A stretch of DNA of 64,000 nt, taken from contig NZ_JAVIFW010000001.1 of the NCBI RefSeq assembly GCF_031157275.1, forward strand, positions 248,001-312,000, written 5' to 3'. Both the position numbers and the translations under genes were made by a program. Position 1 is the stretch's first letter, and every line of letters starts with the position of its first letter. The stretch is from Streptomyces sp. LHD-70 (GTDB taxonomy: Bacteria > Actinomycetota > Actinomycetes > Streptomycetales > Streptomycetaceae). Below the pieces are notes generated by a model. That model was not told the origin of the DNA and did no database searches. It was given only the letters and a program-made list of their open reading frames with translations. This document shows, piece by piece, positions 44,897 through 54,510 of the stretch.

Positions 44897-47008
44897 ATGC
44901 CAGGCACAACCGAGACCGTCGGGCTGTCCACCACAATCCACTACGAGACCCATGGCCACGTCGCCGTTATCCGGCTGGCCAATCCCCCGGTGAACGGCCT
45001 GGGTGACACGCTCCGCACCGGACTGGCCGCCGGCATCGCCGCGGCCGCCACCGACGACGCCGTCCGGGCCGTGGTCATCGTCGGCGAGGGCAAAGGCTTC
45101 TGCGGCGGCGCGGATCTGAGGCAGTTCGGCACCCCGGCCGCCTCGGTGAGGCCGGCCGTGTCCGAGGTGTTCCAGCAGATCCTGGCGCTCCCGAAGCCGG
45201 TGGTTGCCGCCATCCACGGGTTCGCGCTCGGTGGCGGCTACGAGCTGGCCCTGGCGTGCAGCCACCGCATCGCGCACCGGGACGCCACCATCGGCCTGCC
45301 CGAGGTCAACGTTGGCCTGCTGCCGGGCGCCGGCGGGACGCAGCGCCTGCCGCGCCTCATCGGCACGCCTGCGGCGCTGGAGCTGATCCAGAACGGCGCC
45401 ACCGTCCGCGCAACGCGTGCTGCCGAGCTCGGCATGATCGACGCCTGCGTCGACGGTGACGTGCTCGAGGCCGCGCTGGACTTCCTCGATGACGGCGAGC
45501 TCGCAGGAGCACAGCCTCGGCTGGACGATCTTCCGCCCGTGGTCGCGGACGGCGCGGACTTCGCAGCCGCCCGCCGGCTGGTTCGTCCCAGCACCCGTAA
45601 CGGCATTGCCCAGCTGGCCGCCATCGACTCGGTGGAGACGGCCACTCGACTCCCTATCGAGGAGGGCCTCGCGCTCGAGCGTGCCACCTTCCTCCGTCTG
45701 CTTGAGAGCCCCGAGGCCAAGGCCCTCCGCCACACCTTCTTCGCGGAGAAGGAGGCCGCCAAGGTCACCGACATCGCACCGTCCGTGCGGCCTAGGAACA
45801 TCGAGCGCGTGGCCGTGATCGGCGCCGGAACGATGGGCACCGGCATCGCGATGGCATTCGCGAACAGCGGCCTCGCCGTCGCGCTCGTTGAGCAGGACCG
45901 GGCGGCGCTGGAGCGCGGCATGGCGATGGTGAAGCGCAACTACGAGGCGACCGCAGCCAAGGGCCGCCTCGCCGCCCACCAGGTGGAGGAGCGGCTCGCC
46001 CTCATCACCCCCGCTCTGGACCTCGACTCGGTGGCGCATGCGGACCTGGTCGTCGAGGCGGTGTTCGAGGACATGGCCGTGAAGAAGGAGGTCTTCACCA
46101 AGCTGGACGTCATCGCCAAGCCCGGAGCCGTCCTGGCGTCGAACACGTCCCGCCTCGACATCGACGAGCTCGCCCGCTCGGTGTCGCGCCCCCAGGACGT
46201 GATCGGGCTGCACTTCTTCAGTCCCGCGCACGTGATGAAGCTGCTCGAGGTCGTCCGCGGTGCGGCGACCGCCGACGACGCCGTGGTGACGAGCATCGCC
46301 ATGGCCCGCCGGATCGACAAGGTCCCGGTGCTCTCGAAGGTGTGCGACGGCTTCATCGGCAACCGGATGCTCACGCCGTACCGCCGCGAGGCCGACTTCC
46401 TCCTGGAGGAGGGCGCGACCCCGGAACGGGTCGACCAGGCACTGCAGGCCTTCGGCTTGGCCATGGGCCCCTTCGCGATGTCCGACCTCGCGGGTCTCGA
46501 CATCGGCTGGGCCGCGCGCAAGCGACTGGCGCCCACCCGCGACAAGGGCCTGCGCTACTCCAGGGTGGCCGACGTGCTCTGCGAGGCTGGCCGCTTCGGC
46601 CAGAAGTCCGGCGCAGGGTACTACCGCTACGCGTCGGACAGCCGGAAGCCGATCCCTGACCCGGCCGTGGACCAGGTCATCCGACAGTGCGCCACGGAGG
46701 ACGGCATCCAGCTGCACGAGATCGGCGACTCCGAGATCATCGACCGCTGCGTGCTCGCGCTCGTCAACGAGGGTGCCCGGATCCTCGGTGACGGCATCGC
46801 TCAGCGCGCCTCCGACATCGACGTGGTGTACGTCGACGGCTACGGCTTCCCCGCGTTCCGGGGTGGTCCGATGTATTACGCCCAGACGGTGGGTCTCGCC
46901 GAGGTGCTGCAACGCATCCAGCAGTTCGAGGCCGTCCACGGAGCGTCCTGGACGCCGGCCCCGTTGCTGGAGCGGCTCGTGGCCCAGGGCAAGGAGTCGT
47001 TCGACTGA
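44897..47008 (+). CDS. FadB-like bifunctional enoyl-CoA hydratase / 3-hydroxyacyl-CoA dehydrogenase
   Basis: This 703-residue fusion has an N-terminal crotonase domain (GKGFCGGADLRQF, GFALGGGYELALACSHRIA, GLPEVNVGLLPGAGGTQRLP). It also has a C-terminal NAD-dependent hydroxyacyl dehydrogenase (VAVIGAGTMGTGIAMAFANS near 311, ASNTSRLDIDELA, GLHFFSPAHVMKLLEVV, CDGFIGNRMLTPYRREADFL). It carries out the hydration and second oxidation of beta-oxidation. A GTG 9 nt upstream is an alternative start. It is the last gene of this run. Confidence 0.94.
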   Translation: MPGTTETVGLSTTIHYETHGHVAVIRLANPPVNGLGDTLRTGLAAGIAAAATDDAVRAVVIVGEGKGFCGGADLRQFGTPAASVRPAVSEVFQQILALPKPVVAAIHGFALGGGYELALACSHRIAHRDATIGLPEVNVGLLPGAGGTQRLPRLIGTPAALELIQNGATVRATRAAELGMIDACVDGDVLEAALDFLDDGELAGAQPRLDDLPPVVADGADFAAARRLVRPSTRNGIAQLAAIDSVETATRLPIEEGLALERATFLRLLESPEAKALRHTFFAEKEAAKVTDIAPSVRPRNIERVAVIGAGTMGTGIAMAFANSGLAVALVEQDRAALERGMAMVKRNYEATAAKGRLAAHQVEERLALITPALDLDSVAHADLVVEAVFEDMAVKKEVFTKLDVIAKPGAVLASNTSRLDIDELARSVSRPQDVIGLHFFSPAHVMKLLEVVRGAATADDAVVTSIAMARRIDKVPVLSKVCDGFIGNRMLTPYRREADFLLEEGATPERVDQALQAFGLAMGPFAMSDLAGLDIGWAARKRLAPTRDKGLRYSRVADVLCEAGRFGQKSGAGYYRYASDSRKPIPDPAVDQVIRQCATEDGIQLHEIGDSEIIDRCVLALVNEGARILGDGIAQRASDIDVVYVDGYGFPAFRGGPMYYAQTVGLAEVLQRIQQFEAVHGASWTPAPLLERLVAQGKESFD

Positions 47009-47267
47009 TCCGGCCTCACGGCCGTGACGACGCCACGGAAATCGGCGTCGGGCGTGCTCGCACGGAACAGCCCCGGCTCCGGTTTCCGGCGTTCCCGCTG
47101 CGGGGCCCCTGTCGGAAGATTCCGGCACCAGGCATCGCCGAAGTCCTACTGACCAGGTCCGGCGCTCTGACAAGAATCGACAGTGGTGGCGCACATCACA
47201 TATTCGGGTGGTCCACCCACAGTGCCGGGGCGCATCGTCGTCCCCGACTCCGGAAGGACAGACTCCT

Positions 47268-48587
47268 GTGCACATAGAACGCGTCTCGGAATCCAGCTCA
47301 CAGGCGCCGCAGCGGCCGGCCAGTGGCCTCAAGGCATGGTCGATGACCGGTGTCGTCATCCTGCTTTACATGATCAACTACGCCGACAAGGCCGTGTTCG
47401 GGATCATTGCCCAGCCACTCGCGCGCGAACTCGGACTGACCGCTTCCCAGATCGGCATGGTAGGCAGTCTGTTCTTCCTGCTCTTCACCCTGGGCGGCTT
47501 TACCTCCGGCCTGCTGAGTCGCTGGCTGGGGCTCCGGTGGGCCCTGCTGGCACTGGCGGTCATCTGGTCCGCCTCGGTGCTGCCCGTCGTCGTGGCGGGC
47601 ACCCTCGCCGCGCTGATCGCGAGCCGCATGCTCCTCGGTTTCGCCGAGGGGCCGAGCTCGGCACTCATGCACACGAGTGTCTACTCCTGGCACGCCCCCG
47701 CCAAGCGCGGTTTCCCCAGCGCCCTGCTGCTCAGCGCGATCTCGATCGCGAAGATCATCTTCGCCCCCGTGCTCACCTGGGTCACCATCTCCCACGGTTG
47801 GCGAGCGACGCTGATCACGACGGCCGTCCTCGGTCTCGTCTGGTGCGCCGTGTGGCTGGCCACGTGGTCCGATGGGCCGTACGCCGGCGGCAAGCACGGC
47901 TCGACGGAGTCGACCACGACCGAGTCGGTGCGGTGGGCTTCGATTATCCGGACGCCCACGTTCGTCTTCGGTGCCCTGCTGTTCATGGCCTACTACGCAC
48001 TACAGACCGTGATCCTGACCTGGCTGCCGTCGTACTTCGAACTGGGCCTCGGGTTCACGGCTCAGCAGGCTGGATCGCTATTCGGCATCCCCAGCCTGGT
48101 GGCGCTTGTGTACATGCTGACCGCGTCGCGCCTCAGCGACCGCATGATCACCCGGGGCGCAACGGTGCGGAAGGCCCGGAGCGTCCTGGCCGCCGGCGGC
48201 GTGCTGGTGTGCGCGGCCATCCTGCTGTTCGTTCCGTACATCGACTCCCCTCTGCTCGTAGTCGCCCTGATCTCCCTCGCGTACGGCATCGCATCCGCGG
48301 CCGCACCCCTGCTGAACACAGCGGTCTCGGTGATCTGTCCGCAGCACCAGCTCGCCGGCACCCTCGGTGTGTACATGGCGATCATGGCGGTGGGCGGACT
48401 CATCGCCCCGTGGCTCGCCGGTGTCATCGTCGACCACGCAGCAACTCCGGCCGCCGGCTTTGCCTTGGTCTTCCAGATCCTCGGTGCCGCGGCAGGCGTC
48501 TTCGCGGTCCTGGCGATGCTGTTCATGCAACCCGACCGTGACCGGGTCCGGCTGCTCGGTGCCGCTGAGAGCCGGAGCCAGGCATGA
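47268..48587 (+). CDS. MFS transporter, anion:cation symporter-like organic acid importer
   Basis: This 439-residue protein has 12 membrane helices. MFS signatures include YMINYADKAVFGIIAQPLAR in helix 1, GLLSRWLGLRWALLALAVIW after helix 2, and ASRMLLGFAEGPSSALMHTS in helix 4; this wording is typical of ACS-family carboxylate/aromatic acid transporters. The GTG start at 47268 is preceded by CCGGAAGGAC. It heads a tightly packed operon (4-nt overlap with the MaoC gene) that includes the acyl-CoA ligase, so it probably imports the acid that the ligase activates. Confidence 0.87.
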   Translation: MHIERVSESSSQAPQRPASGLKAWSMTGVVILLYMINYADKAVFGIIAQPLARELGLTASQIGMVGSLFFLLFTLGGFTSGLLSRWLGLRWALLALAVIWSASVLPVVVAGTLAALIASRMLLGFAEGPSSALMHTSVYSWHAPAKRGFPSALLLSAISIAKIIFAPVLTWVTISHGWRATLITTAVLGLVWCAVWLATWSDGPYAGGKHGSTESTTTESVRWASIIRTPTFVFGALLFMAYYALQTVILTWLPSYFELGLGFTAQQAGSLFGIPSLVALVYMLTASRLSDRMITRGATVRKARSVLAAGGVLVCAAILLFVPYIDSPLLVVALISLAYGIASAAAPLLNTAVSVICPQHQLAGTLGVYMAIMAVGGLIAPWLAGVIVDHAATPAAGFALVFQILGAAAGVFAVLAMLFMQPDRDRVRLLGAAESRSQA

Positions 48588-49036
48588 GGATCCTCGCCGG
48601 CATCGCCGACCTCGAGCGTGCCGTCGGCACCCACCTCGGCTACAGCGGCTGGCACTTCGTCTCCCAGGAGCAGATCGATCGGTTCGCCGAAGCCACCGGG
48701 GATCACCAGTGGATTCACTTGGACCGCGAGCGCGCAGCGAAGGGGCCGTTCGGCACGACCATCGCCCATGGATTCCTGACCGTTTCGCTCCTGCCGACCC
48801 TCCTGCAGCAGGTCTATCGCGTCGACGGATTGCGGATGGGCATCAACTACGGCATCGAGTCGGTGCGGTTCCCGGCCATCGTGCCGGTCGGATCGCGGGT
48901 CCGCGTGGGCGCCGAGCTGCTGCATGTCAACAAGGGGGCCACCGGGGCCCGTTGCCGTACGCGCGTCACAGTCGAGCGCAAGGGCGGAGACAGGCCGGTC
49001 TGCGTCGCCGAGACGCTGTCCTTGCTCGTCCCGTGA
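48584..49036 (+). CDS. MaoC-like (R)-hydratase / hotdog dehydratase
   Basis: A 150-residue single hotdog domain with the MaoC hydratase signature FAEATGDHQWIHLDRERA (about residues 34-51; Asp and His catalytic), then GTTIAHGFLTVSLLP. It hydrates an enoyl-CoA with R stereochemistry. The ATG overlaps the transporter stop by 4 nt. Confidence 0.9.
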   Translation: MRILAGIADLERAVGTHLGYSGWHFVSQEQIDRFAEATGDHQWIHLDRERAAKGPFGTTIAHGFLTVSLLPTLLQQVYRVDGLRMGINYGIESVRFPAIVPVGSRVRVGAELLHVNKGATGARCRTRVTVERKGGDRPVCVAETLSLLVP

Positions 49037-49055
49037 GCGGAGAGGAACCACTGCG

Positions 49056-49799
49056 ATGACCACACTACGTATTGAGGACGTCCATGAGGGCGTGCGCCTC
49101 CTCACGATTGACAGGCCGGACAAGCGCAACGCCCTGAACCATGCGACTTACCTCGCGATGGTGGAGTCCTTGGGAGAGGCAGACGTCGACCCAGGCGTCC
49201 GGGTGCTGATCATCACCGGTGCCCAGGGGAACTTCACCAGCGGCAACGACATCGCCGACTTCCGGCGTACGCCGCGTCCCGAACCACGCGGAGGTCAGCT
49301 GCTGTTCGCTGCCCTCCGCGCGACCCGCACCCCGGTGATCGCGGCCGTCGAGGGATACGCCGTGGGAATCGGAGCGACCATGCTGCTGCACTGCGACCTC
49401 GCGTACGCCGGTGCCGACAGTCGGTTCCGCTTCCCGTTCACTGCACTCGGTCTGACTCCTGAGGGCGGGTCAAGTTACCTGCTACCGCGCCTCGGCGGAG
49501 ATAAGAAGGCCGCCGAGCTCCTGCTCCTCGGCGAGATGTTCGACGCTCAACCGGCCCTCGAGGTCGGCCTCATCAATCGGGTCGTCGCGAGCGGCGACGC
49601 GCTGGCCGAGGCCACGGCCCGGGCATGCACCCTGGCACGGCTCCCCGCGGCCTCGGTCCGGGCGACGAAGGAGTTGCTCCGCGGCCACCGTGATCAGGGC
49701 GTGCAGGCCGCCCTCGCCGCGGAGAACGCGGAGTTCGCCGAGCGGCTCGCCAGCCGCGAAGCCCAGGAAGCATTTGCGCGCTTCGCCGCTGTGTCCTGA
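49056..49799 (+). CDS. Enoyl-CoA hydratase/isomerase family protein (isomerase-like)
   Basis: This 247-residue crotonase starts DRPDKRNALNHATYLAMVE and has GNFTSGNDIADF, then EGYAVGIGATMLLHCDLAYA and FTALGLTPEGGSSYLLPRL. The PEGGSS wording is typical of enoyl-CoA isomerase-type crotonases, in which only the second acidic position is kept. It lies 20 nt after the MaoC gene. Confidence 0.87.
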   Translation: MTTLRIEDVHEGVRLLTIDRPDKRNALNHATYLAMVESLGEADVDPGVRVLIITGAQGNFTSGNDIADFRRTPRPEPRGGQLLFAALRATRTPVIAAVEGYAVGIGATMLLHCDLAYAGADSRFRFPFTALGLTPEGGSSYLLPRLGGDKKAAELLLLGEMFDAQPALEVGLINRVVASGDALAEATARACTLARLPAASVRATKELLRGHRDQGVQAALAAENAEFAERLASREAQEAFARFAAVS

Positions 49800-49848
49800 T
49801 CAGCAGGACCACGAAGAACCTCCATCAGCAGCCGAAGGGGATTCCAGC

Positions 49849-51774
49849 ATGACGCACACGTCGGGCCATTCGGTGGCCCCCGACACCGAGCACGTCGGCC
49901 CCGTCCCGGCGTACTGGGCTCCCGTGGACCTGTCCACACGTGAACTCATCGCGGAGTACGAACGCACCCCCTTCGCGGCACGGGGACTGCCCTCGAGCGT
50001 GTACGACTACATCCGCAACGGGGCCATGATCGCCCCGGACCGGGCGGCCCTCACCTACATCCCGGATGCCAGGGACCCAGACACTGCCGTCCACGTCAGC
50101 CACCGAGAGACACTCCGGAAGATCACCCAGGCAGCAAACCTGTTCCAAGACCTGGGCGTCACCGGGAATGATCCGGTCTCGATCCTGACCGCGGGCACTC
50201 CGGAACCCCAGTTCGCGCTCTGGGGCGCTCAGACCGCCGGCATCGCTAACCCGCTGAACTGGATGCTCGACCCGAAGCTCCTCGGCGACCTGATCAGTGC
50301 CATCGGCTCACGCATCCTCATCACCTTCGGAGGCGATGCCGTCACCGACCCCTGGCCGAAGGTCGACGAGATCCTGGAGAACGCACCGTGCGTCGAAACG
50401 GTGATCCGGGCCGGCGGGGCCCGCACGGGTCCTGCCCCTCGCGGGGTGCGGATCCTGCAGTTGGAGGACGAGCTCAACCGGTACGACGGAGACGCGCTTC
50501 AGCGTCCGCGGGACATCCGCCCGGACACAGTCGGCGGGATCTTCGCCACTGGTGGGACCATCGGCGCACCCAAGCTCGCGAAGGTCACGCACGGCGGCCA
50601 GATCTACGCCAGCTGGGCCTCCGCGATCTCACACCGGGTGCCCATCGGCGTCGTGCGCTTCAGCGCATCGCCGATGTTCCACGTCCACGGCCTGGCGGTC
50701 AGCCAGCTCACGGCCCTGGCCTTGGGCGGCACGACAGTCCTGCCCACATCCGGTGGATGGCGGGGAACCGGCGTCATCGACAACTTCTGGGCTCTCGTCC
50801 AGCGTTTCGACGTGGAGAGCGTGCCCTTGCTGCCCACGATCGCGAATCGCTTGGTCCAGCGGCCGGAGGCCATCCCTGCGCACCACCCCGTCAAACGGGT
50901 GTCCAGCGGCTCCGCCCCGTTGTCCGCCGAGATCGCCAACCGGTTCAGGAAGTTGACAGGGGTGGCGATCGTGGAGGGCTACGGGCTGACCGAGACGTCC
51001 GGGGCGGTCGTCTCGTGCCCGCGCGGAGTGGAACCAGTCGCAGGTGTCGTCGGGATGCCGGTCCCGTACACCGACGCGCGGGTCGTTCGTGGGGGCGGAG
51101 GCGGCGAGCTCGTCGAATGCGCACCCGGTGAACCCGGCATCCTGCACCTGCGAGGGCCGTCGGTGTTCGCCGGGTACGTGGATGCCCTGCAGGACGAGGG
51201 CGCCCTGCTCGAGGACGGCTGGCTGAACACCGGTGACCTCGCCAGCCGGGAGGCGAACGGTTTCCTCCGCATCACCGGCCGCCTGAAGGACGTCATCATC
51301 CGCGGCGGGCACAACATCGACCCCGCTCCCATCGAGGAGGCGCTCTTCCAGCACCCCCGTGTGGCAGACGCCTCGGTTGTCGGCATGCCCGATGCGGACG
51401 CCGGCGAGGTGCCGGTCGCGTATGTAGTACCCGTCGGCGGCGCTGCCCTCGACCTCGTCGATCTCGCTGCGCACATGCGGCAGCAGGTGAGGGAACGGGC
51501 AGCTCTGCCGCGGGAGTACTTCCTCATGGACGAGCTGCCCAGGACTGCGGTCGGCAAGGTCAGGAAGAACCGGATCCGCCTCGATGCGATCGTCAGGGCT
51601 TTCGGACGACTGCTCGACGAGGCCGGGCTCCAGGGGTGCTACGAGCTGGCTGCGGAGGACCAGGGCGCTGCGGGCGTCGATGTCGGCGTAACCCTCCTCG
51701 ACGACGACCCCGGCTCCGCGGAGCGGGCGCGGGCGGCCCTGTCCGCACTCACCGTTCGGCACCGGATCCTCTGA
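49849..51774 (+). CDS. AMP-dependent acyl-CoA synthetase/ligase
   Basis: This 641-residue ANL-superfamily enzyme has motif A3-like FATGGTIGAPKLAKVTHGG (about residues 231-249), EGYGLTETSGAVVSC (about 375), GWLNTGDLASRE (about 460), RLKDVIIRGGHNIDP (about 480), and the catalytic Lys in RTAVGKVRKNR (about 565). In the A3 loop the common TSGTT is replaced by ATGGTIG. It activates a carboxylic acid to acyl-CoA, the entry step of the island's pathway. The C-terminus extends about 60 residues beyond the usual end. Confidence 0.93.
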   Translation: MTHTSGHSVAPDTEHVGPVPAYWAPVDLSTRELIAEYERTPFAARGLPSSVYDYIRNGAMIAPDRAALTYIPDARDPDTAVHVSHRETLRKITQAANLFQDLGVTGNDPVSILTAGTPEPQFALWGAQTAGIANPLNWMLDPKLLGDLISAIGSRILITFGGDAVTDPWPKVDEILENAPCVETVIRAGGARTGPAPRGVRILQLEDELNRYDGDALQRPRDIRPDTVGGIFATGGTIGAPKLAKVTHGGQIYASWASAISHRVPIGVVRFSASPMFHVHGLAVSQLTALALGGTTVLPTSGGWRGTGVIDNFWALVQRFDVESVPLLPTIANRLVQRPEAIPAHHPVKRVSSGSAPLSAEIANRFRKLTGVAIVEGYGLTETSGAVVSCPRGVEPVAGVVGMPVPYTDARVVRGGGGGELVECAPGEPGILHLRGPSVFAGYVDALQDEGALLEDGWLNTGDLASREANGFLRITGRLKDVIIRGGHNIDPAPIEEALFQHPRVADASVVGMPDADAGEVPVAYVVPVGGAALDLVDLAAHMRQQVRERAALPREYFLMDELPRTAVGKVRKNRIRLDAIVRAFGRLLDEAGLQGCYELAAEDQGAAGVDVGVTLLDDDPGSAERARAALSALTVRHRIL

Positions 51775-51804
51775 CCTGGCGACCACGCGAAAGGACACAG
51801 CACG

Positions 51805-52644
51805 ATGGCTGCATTGGCCCTCGACGTTTACACCAGTCCCCTGCGGGACCTCCCCGGTGGCGGATCGTTCTCGCCGACCACTGCCACCCTGGTCATGGGA
51901 CCCACCGAAGCGGTCCTCATCGACACCGGGTACGCACGCGAGGACGTCGACGAGATCGCGGCTCGGGTGACCCGGCACGGGAAGGCACTCAGCGCGATCT
52001 GCATCACCCACGCCCACCCCGACCACTACCTGGGGCTCGGGGCCCTGCTCAAGCGGTTCCCCGACGCGAAGCCGGTCGCCGCGCCGCCCGTGGCCGATGC
52101 GATCCGCCGGGGGCTCGAGGCGGCCCGGACCACGTGGCGGGCCAGGTTCGAGGGACTGGCGCTGGACAACACGATCGTTCCCGAACCGCTCGACGGCAGT
52201 CGCCTCACCGTGGACGGTGAGGTCTTGCACGTGATGACCATCGGTCAGGGGGACATCCCCGACAACACCGTGGTCCACGTCCCGTGCATCGACGCTGTTG
52301 TCGCCGGGGATGTCGTCTACAACGGCGTACACCCGTTCCTGGGTGCCTCCGGCCCTGACGAGTGGCCCCAGTGGATCGCGAGCATTGACGCGATCGCCGC
52401 CCTCTCGCCTCGCAGGGTCGTGGCCGGACACAAACGTCCCGAGCTACCCGACGACGACCTGGTGGCCTCGCTCGGGGCCACCCGCTCCTACATCGCGGAG
52501 TTCATCCAGGCGGTCGACCAGGCCGACAGCGCACGCGACGTCATCAGCCGGATGCTCGACCTCTACCCCGACCACGCCAATCCCAGTGCCCTGATCAGCG
52601 CAGCCAAGGCCGCCATCAACAGAAGGACGTCCACCCATGCCTGA
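51805..52644 (+). CDS. Metallo-beta-lactamase fold hydrolase
   Basis: This 279-residue MBL-fold protein has VLIDTGYAREDVDE, the metal motif THAHPDHYLGLGA (about residues 69-81), later AGDVVYNGVHPFL (metal-bridging Asp) and VVAGHKRPEL (His). In this operon context it could be a thioesterase or lactonase acting on a pathway intermediate (inference). Its stop overlaps the thiolase start by 8 nt. Confidence 0.87.
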   Translation: MAALALDVYTSPLRDLPGGGSFSPTTATLVMGPTEAVLIDTGYAREDVDEIAARVTRHGKALSAICITHAHPDHYLGLGALLKRFPDAKPVAAPPVADAIRRGLEAARTTWRARFEGLALDNTIVPEPLDGSRLTVDGEVLHVMTIGQGDIPDNTVVHVPCIDAVVAGDVVYNGVHPFLGASGPDEWPQWIASIDAIAALSPRRVVAGHKRPELPDDDLVASLGATRSYIAEFIQAVDQADSARDVISRMLDLYPDHANPSALISAAKAAINRRTSTHA

Positions 52645-53860
52645 AGCAGTCATCGTCGCGACCGCACGTTCCCCGATCGGGCGAGCCGTCAAGGGATCCC
52701 TGAAGGAAGTGCGGCCCGACGACCTCGCGGCCCGCATGGTCACCGCGGCCCTGGACACGTTGCCGTCACTCGACCGAGCGCAGATCGACGACCTGATGCT
52801 CGGATGCGGCCAGCCGGCCGGGGAATCCGGCTACAACATGGCGCGCGTGGTTTCGCTTCTGGCAGGGCTGCCAGAGGTTCCCGGCACCACAGTCAACCGC
52901 TACTGCTCGTCGAGTCTGCAGACGACCCGTATGGCCTTCCACGCGATCAAGGCCGGCGAGGGCAACGTGTTCATCTCGGCCGGCGTCGAGTCGGTGAGTC
53001 GGTCCACGGCCACCGGGCGCTCCGACGGCCTGCCGGACACGAAGAACCCGCTCTTCGCCGAGGCACTCGCCCGGACCGACCACCGGTCCGAGGCCGACGC
53101 GGAGCCCTGGCACGACCCGATAACTGATGGACTGCTGCCTGACATCTACATCAGCATGGGACAGACGGCCGAGAACGTGGCCCAGCTCAGGGGCATCAGC
53201 CGTCAGGAGCAGGACGAGTTTGCGGTGCGCTCGCAGCACCTCACCGAGAAGGCCCGGGTGAACGGCTTCTGGGAGCGCGAGATCGTGCCGGTTCCCCTCC
53301 CCGACGGCACGGTGATGAGCCAGGACGACGGGCCACGGCCGGGCACCACCCTGGAGGCCGTCTCCCAGTTGAAGCCGGTATTCCGGCCCGACGGGACGGT
53401 CACCGCGGGCAATGCCTGCCCGCTCAACGACGGCGCCGCCGCAGTCGTGATCATGAGCGACATCAAGGCCAAGGAGCTAGGCCTCACCCCCCTTGCCCGG
53501 ATCGTTTCAACGGGCATCACCGGCCTGTCTCCCGAGGTCATGGGTCTGGGACCGATCGGGGCCACCCGAAACGCCCTGGCCAACGCTGGGATGTCCATCA
53601 GCGACATCGACCTGGTGGAGATCAACGAGGCCTTCGCAGTGCAGGTGCTCGGGTCGGCGCGCGAGCTGGACATCCCGCTCGACAAGGTCAACGTCAACGG
53701 CGGTGCGATCGCCGTGGGGCACCCGTTCGGTATGACCGGCGCCCGCATCACCACGACCCTGATCAACTCCCTGCAGTTCCACGACAAGCAGTACGGCCTC
53801 GAAACCATGTGCGTGGGCGGGGGGCAGGGCATGGCCATGATCATCGAGCGGCTCTCCTGA
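52637..53860 (+). CDS. Acetyl-CoA acyltransferase (thiolase)
   Basis: This 407-residue thiolase has the acyl-binding Cys in TVNRYCSSSLQTTRMA (about residue 91), NVNGGAIAVGHPFGMTGAR (His, about 360), and the second Cys in ETMCVGGGQGMAM (about 394). It performs the terminal CoA-dependent cleavage of a 3-ketoacyl-CoA. The motif wording matches degradative thiolases (FadA type). A hairpin terminator follows. Confidence 0.95.
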   Translation: MPEAVIVATARSPIGRAVKGSLKEVRPDDLAARMVTAALDTLPSLDRAQIDDLMLGCGQPAGESGYNMARVVSLLAGLPEVPGTTVNRYCSSSLQTTRMAFHAIKAGEGNVFISAGVESVSRSTATGRSDGLPDTKNPLFAEALARTDHRSEADAEPWHDPITDGLLPDIYISMGQTAENVAQLRGISRQEQDEFAVRSQHLTEKARVNGFWEREIVPVPLPDGTVMSQDDGPRPGTTLEAVSQLKPVFRPDGTVTAGNACPLNDGAAAVVIMSDIKAKELGLTPLARIVSTGITGLSPEVMGLGPIGATRNALANAGMSISDIDLVEINEAFAVQVLGSARELDIPLDKVNVNGGAIAVGHPFGMTGARITTTLINSLQFHDKQYGLETMCVGGGQGMAMIIERLS

Positions 53861-53902
53861 TCATGTCGGCATTCCGTTGCTGACGTAAACCAGCGACTGC
53901 GT

Positions 53903-53932
53903 GAGACCCCGCCAGTTTCTTGGCGGGGTCTC
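53903..53932 (+). terminator. Hairpin terminator after the thiolase gene
   Basis: GAGACCCCGCCA-GTTTCT-TGGCGGGGTCTC: a perfect 12-bp stem without a T run, 43 nt after the operon's last stop codon. Confidence 0.85.
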
Positions 53933-54510
53933 GGTGAGCTGATCCAGGCCAAGGGAATCGAAAGCTCCCCGGAAGGACCGGGCCTACTTTGCGGCGACGC
54001 GGGTTACAGGCTGCCGGTAGCCCGACTCCGCCTCGCCGCCTTCTGTGGCGGACGTGGGTTGCCCAGCCTGGTTGGAGTCGCAGGTGGGAGAGGTCGACAC
54101 TGGATCACCCGGGGCCGGCCAGTACGCACCATCCGAACTCAGGCGTACGAAGGCGGCGTGAACGGAGGGACCCGCACTACGCTGGGAAACGGCGGGCTGA
54201 CCTGCAAGAAGCCGCACGGCTCCACCCCCGGGTACAGGGGGCCGGAGCCCGCTGCGCCGGTAAGGCACTCCGCTGTGCTGCAGTTCAAAAGCTCTCCCAC
54301 GTGTTGCCCTCGACCTGCGGGCATGGCCAACGCGCCCGGTCAGCGGTCCATCAGGGCAGGCACGAGCGCGCCTCCAGTGGACACGCAGTGGACGGAAGGA
54401 TCAGGAAAGGACGGGAAACAGGCGGACGGGGGCGGGCATCCAGGAGTCCGTTTAGCTGCTCTGACCTGCATAAACGGGAAGGTTGCGGCAAGATCAGGAA
54501 GATCGGCAAG
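53933..54510. other. Right arm of the catabolic island, no gene seen
   Basis: No reading frame here has support. The segment holds CCAGTGGACACGCAGTGGAC near 54376, like the repeats at the left end. It also holds TCTGACCTGC at 54460-54469, whose inverse GCAGGTCAGA occurs at 54562 on the other side of the core. These look like arm-type and core-flanking sites of a tyrosine integrase. A stretch around 54254-54275 (GCGCCGGTAAGGCACTCCGC) recurs near 55785. Confidence 0.55.

Noticed and set aside
47105..47135. Terminator after the FadB-like gene
   Set aside because: The dyad around CTGTCGGAAGATTCCGGCA is short and imperfect and lacks a T run, unlike the two strong hairpins in this island.
53984..54268. 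94-codon minus-strand frame in the island right arm
   Set aside because: Its composition is not coding-like, and it has no ribosome site or known domain.
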